Shown here: positions 59,859 to 64,000 of the stretch, in pieces | Position numbering within the stretch: the first letter of the stretch is position 1 | How the letters are laid out: each line of letters starts with the position of its first letter | Assembly (NCBI RefSeq): GCF_026914265.1 | Contig: NC_069135.1 | Location: 39,017,946 to 39,081,945, forward strand | Length of the DNA: 64,000 nt | Reading direction: 5' to 3' | From: Mya arenaria | Lineage: Eukaryota > Mollusca > Bivalvia > Myida > Myidae | Translations under genes and position numbers: made by a program | The notes under the pieces: generated by a model | Seen by the model: the letters and a program-made list of their open reading frames with translations, nothing else | Told to the model about the DNA's origin: nothing | Databases searched by the model: none

Positions 59859-62800
59859 ACGCATGCGGTCTTGTTAAATAAACATGTGAAACGTGGTTAG
59901 GACGTCAACATTTTACAAACATATTTGGTTTAATTTAAAGAATGAAATACGTGATGGATGTCTTTATCGGGGCCTGTGGCAGTTGAGCTGGTGAAAGTAT
60001 GTGGAGTCCGAACGATCCGACCGTTACCGGAAACAGAGTATCATATTATGTCACAATAACGCTGGAAAAATGATCATTTTAACGCTAATGACAACAATTC
60101 TTTATTAGTGTGTATCTGATGCTGTCAAACATACAGCTCCGACTAAGGGACTGTGCTCATGATTGCAGAAGAATGCATTCGATAGTTTCCATGTTGCACG
60201 ATTAAATGTCAAGTACTGTGTGTGTTTTATAAAAAAAAAGATATACTTTAATTGATAACGAAGTCTTCAATTAGAACGGACTTTTTTTCTTCTTTTGAGA
60301 GTATTGATTTTAAATTTCCAACTTTTCCCCTAAAACTGAGGGACACGGTACTTTAACACTTTTTATGTTTATAAACGTCCTACGTAGTAATCTCGCTTGG
60401 CAAGCATCGACGACTTAATGCATGTTGATTTAGGTTTTCATGGCCTGTTGGCACAAACAAATATATAGAAGATATTTGTTTATTTCAGTGTAAGATCGTA
60501 TTTTATTTCACGAGTGTAATAGAAAAACATATTTTCACGAGTGGCGAAGCCACTATGATCATGGGTTTCTTTTATGCTTAATTCGGAGTTTTATTAGTTT
60601 TTTAATATATTTCTTAATTACCCCCTTTTTTGAAAAAAAGGTGTTATTTGCGCCGCTACCCGTGGGGCACCCCTCACGCAAAATTATAGCTGTTAACTTT
60701 TATATTTCCGGTTTGTTGAGAAATAGATCTTTGCTATTCATTCTTATAGTTTATTATTCGCTCGTTTTTAGTGCAAAGCTTTTATGAACAGTAATCAATG
60801 ATGTTTTGTAAGTGCACATATGTTCCAAAAAATAACCAAAACACTTTGATTTTAAGTGGGGCATGAATACATAACCAAATTACTACGCTGACATTAAATG
60901 AATGAAAATTTGGAAGGTCAACTGTGTTAGCAAAACAAATGCGGATTCTCATTGTATTTTAAACATATTTCTTTGTTTACGACTGCTATTCAGTCATCTT
61001 TCTGTCAGAGACCAGTCTGTTTCGCTTGAAAACAGGTTTATGTAAAGAGTGAATGCCACGCTAGTTTGTTGACAAATTTTGAGGCATAGGTGGAGTAAAA
61101 AATACCGGATTATCTGTAAATCGTTGTGCGGATTTTCTGGGAAGCACATTTTACGTATTACAACGACAAACAGTTCAAAATACATAAGAAAGAGGATATA
61201 AAATTATATTTATGTTCGGACAGTTGTTTTCGTCTGTAATTTGTTTGGTATGAAAGCAAATGTTCGAACATTCAGCGACAAGATCAAGAAAATGTTTGAA
61301 AAACGGGATAACTGGTAATAAACGGTAAGTTGTTAATTTCCAAATATACATTTATTTAAATTTATAAAAACATTTCTTTAAATTTTAAACATATTATTGC
61401 CAACATTTACTGGTTCAAAGTGAAGTGTTCCGTTTTGATCAAGGAAAGTAACTACAAAGGAATTTAAAAGTAGTTCTGAACGTTGATATTATCACTCCTT
61501 ATTTTTTAATGAAAATATCAAATTGATGTTTTCACTGTTGTTATTCCACTGTTAAAACCCTATATTTCATCGAAAAGCATGAAAGAAAACAATATAAACA
61601 CTTTTCAATTTACATGTTTATTAATACGAGATGATTCGTGATCAGATTGTCCTTAACATAACAATATTTCTTCATAGAAGATAGATCATTCATTTTAAAA
61701 CAATGTATTATTTATGTTAAGCTACATGTAAAAGTACAACCTTAAGAGAGCACATCCAATGAATCCACCAAAGGTCGTTTTTCATCACGAGACTGAAAAA
61801 GAATAACTCAACCACAAACTTATATAACTAAGTTTATATTGTATGCTACAATTTGTACAACGTTGTGAAACCACACAGAGAATTGAAGTTGCACATACCA
61901 TGTCACTTGTAAATCGCAACAGTTACAACAGTTATAATTATTGCCATGTTTTCTATTACTCCACATTTTATCAGCCTTAACTAGCAATATACAAATGTAC
62001 AACATGGAACAGACAACATATGACCAAATAGATAAATATAAATTGTGGAGAGTTCAATATGAACACATTGTTTGAATAAAATGCACAATAATACTCTGTT
62101 AAAACAGAATGTTTAAGGTACCAGATTCATAATAAGCTATTGATTATATCGTGTCAATAGCGGTAATGTTGTACTTTGATGACAATTACATGTGTTCATA
62201 TATATTTTAGGTACCAGAGTAGAGCGTCTACTACTTGCTGATTACTAAAATAATAACCAACTAAAAACACATTGTACATGAAGTTACTTCAGTTGATATT
62301 TTTGTTCTTTATTTCAACTGAAATCCTACAGAAGCTGGCCAATGTTGCAATCTTTTATCATTAAAAAATTATAATCAAAAAAGCTTAATAGTAATACTAC
62401 TTTTGATACACTGCTTTTATATAATTCTTTCTCTAGACCTAACTTCCCTTCAAATGATACTTAAATAATATGCGGTCACCTGGCGTCTTAAAATGACAAT
62501 TGCAGATTGGCTACCTTAATTTCATGTCTGCTTATCTGGATTCAATGTTTAAAATGTACAATCACAAATGAACAATTATTGGAATTAAATATCTCAACAC
62601 AGGTTTTTTGTACACCAAAATTATCATAAAGGTCATAAAATATTTCCTCATATAAATAAATGCCAAATAAAAAGAAAAGTAAACTTGCAAGTTTTCATTA
62701 GCACAACTACAGAATGATCCAGTAATGTCCATAAATGTTTCTAAATATTTCTTTACCCTGCTTTAACTTTGAACAAGTATTTGCTCGCGAAAACAATCAG

Positions 62801-62870
62801 TTGAAGCCTATATATGTATTGATTGGCATATCTGACTTAACACAATTAAGAGATGAACCCTCATCGCAAC
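59859..62870. other. Downstream flank of copy 4, no gene recognised
   Basis: 59890-60060 and 62300-62400 match the flank of copy 3. A fragment with TTTCACGAGTGGCGAAGCCAC at about 60532 looks like a dispersed repeat. No supported coding or RNA gene. Confidence 0.45.
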
Positions 62871-62877
62871 AGTTGAC

Positions 62878-63120
62878 TCAATAAGTTGATTTTCCAAGCC
62901 CTTCAAATCTACTCAAATAAGAGTAAAACATGGTCCCTTTTTTCAAAAGCTGATTAGAAACTTCCAGTGACACTTCAATTCCACTCAAATACGAGCGAAA
63001 TGTGGTCCCCCGCTTCAGCAGTTCAATTCCACTCGAATGAGACCAAAATGTGGTTTCCCGTTTCAAAAGTTCACTAGATACTTTGATTGACACTTTCATT
63101 CCACTCAAATGAGAGCAAAA
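62878..63120 (-). repeat. Degenerate tandem repeat 3' of the minus-strand exon
   Basis: About three units read on the minus strand as SSGIELLKRGTTF, SGIEVSLEVSNQLLKKGT and relatives; the DNA words are CATTCCACTCAAATGAGAG and GTGGTCCCCCG. It lies directly after the stop of the exon at 63160, so it may be 3' UTR. A 76-codon frame spans it, but no start or splice site supports it as coding. Confidence 0.5.
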
Positions 63121-63159
63121 AGTGGTCCATCATTTCAAAATAATTTGCAAAGAATCAGA

Positions 63160-63303
63160 TCAGGTCAAATGCATTGCTGTCGAAGTATTTTCTTCCTTGT
63201 CCTCAAGTCTAGAACTAACATTTGGAATGGCCTTGAGTATTTCACTTTTTACATCAGCAAACGATGTTCTAACGTCCGTTTTGCCTTTGTTTCCATCAAT
63301 GAT
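63160..63303 (-). CDS. Terminal exon of an unidentified minus-strand gene
   Basis: On the minus strand the acceptor TATGCATATTTTCAG is followed by 47 codons, IIDGNKGKTDVRTSFADVKS then EILKAIPNVSSRLEDKEENT and STAMHLT, ending TGA at 63162-63160, phase 0. Composition is typical of soluble protein, and the opposite-strand frames are hydrophobic junk. Upstream exons should lie beyond 63303, and probably beyond 64000, as an ATGCCCCCC-type element fills 63555 onwards. The family is not recognised. Confidence 0.5.
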   Translation of the reverse strand: MIDGNKGKTDVRTSFADVKSEILKAIPNVSSRLEDKEENTSTAMHLT

Positions 63304-63554
63304 CTGAAAATATGCATACATATAATAAGTGATGTGATAAAAAGACCCTTGAGTCTGTTCACTGACGAGTTATAATCAGCGTTGTTGTTTGATTATGCCA
63401 GAATGTTTGCAAGGCAATGAGTGTCAATGTAAACATTGTACACCATAATACATTTGCAGTTTAAAGTTTTAACTGGCAAACCTAGAGTTAAAACTTTTTA
63501 CACCAATAGACGCAGCAGAGAAACAGAAACCAGCAATTAACTTAAATCAACTAC

Positions 63555-64000
63555 AACAAGAGATGTTATTCAAACATTATGCCCCCCCCCCCCGAGCGCC
63601 ATGTTGTCAGGATTATATGGACAATTGAATGAAATATGCATGCACCGAAATGACAGCTGATTTGTCGCTAACATTGTATGCCGTTGAGGCAGTTTTAAGA
63701 TTATGACCATTCAAAGTTGGAGGATAGAGTGTGTTATGACCATGACCTTTGACTCTATGACCTCAAAATCCATAGTAGTCATCAGCTGGTCACCAAAAAT
63801 CTAAATGTTAAGTTTGAGGGCCATGGGTGCAGGCATTGACAAGTTATCACACAGACAAGCATTTTTCGTTCAAGGTCACTGTAACCTTGACCTTTGATAC
63901 AATGACCCCTTAAATCAATAGGGGTCATCTACTGGTCAGGCCCAACCTCCAAGTCAAGTTTGAGGGCCATGGGTGCAGCCATTGTCAAGTTATCACACAG
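63555..64000. mobile_element. ATGCCCCCC-ended repeat element, cut by the window edge
   Basis: Inverted relative of 39515-40405: CAAGAGATGTTATTCAAAC, ATTATGCCCCCCCCC, GAGCGCCATGTTGTCA, then about 120-bp units with TTGACCTTTGA, AATCAATAGGGGTCATC and CTGGTCAGGCCCAACCTCC. It continues beyond 64000. Confidence 0.7.

Overview
The window is eukaryotic, intron-bearing, AT-rich and crowded with repeats. It looks like a bivalve mollusc, probably a heterodont clam or mussel. The grounds are a tandem family of RING-less B-box/coiled-coil/propeller (TRIM-like) genes of the kind greatly expanded in bivalves, together with transposon-like repeats whose layouts I associate with bivalve genomes: elements that open and close on ATGCCCCCC and carry GGTCA/TGACC-rich repeats, a CACCTGAGC...GGTGAGC element, tRNA-derived SINEs and many foldback MITEs. 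The species cannot be fixed from sequence alone.

Backbone: four directly oriented copies of one two-exon gene lie at about 3.3-5.4, 29.7-33.8, 42.0-49.2 and 53.4-58.2 kb. Exon 1 encodes two B-boxes. Exon 2 encodes a coiled coil and an NHL-like beta-propeller. Only copy 3 (42045-42379 joined to 47818-49195) reads as a whole protein, of 570 residues. Copy 1 has lost its coiled coil through a frame-breaking deletion of about 305 bp, copy 2 has lost its start codon and reading frame, and copy 4 has lost exon 1 and its splice acceptor. Each copy is followed by the same 3' flank and then a 44-bp minisatellite with the core word CATCGACAGTCTCGG, so the duplicated unit is larger than the gene.

Two other host genes are visible in part. 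A single-pass membrane protein on the + strand has exons at 19281-19387, 22619-22786 and 22969-23576 whose phases match; its stop codon lies inside the first unit of an 80-bp tandem repeat. A minus-strand terminal exon lies at 63160-63303, its upstream exons being beyond the right edge.

The remainder is repeats. Large tandem arrays are: 8 bp (15.6-16.65 kb), 20 bp (35.6-38.2 kb), 72 bp GC-rich and mucin-like in one frame (51.3-53.4 kb), and 59 bp (54.06-56.78 kb). The 59-bp array is built from the edge of a MITE plus adjoining intron DNA that is still single-copy in gene copy 1. A 4.2-kb DNA element with terminal inverted repeats lies upstream of copy 2, and a rearranged relative lies inside the intron of copy 3, where two arms of about 570 bp would fold the pre-mRNA into a long hairpin. 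There is also a LINE 3' fragment and one short broken Ty3/Gypsy-like reverse-transcriptase fossil. I recognised no ordinary tRNA or rRNA gene and no CRISPR array.
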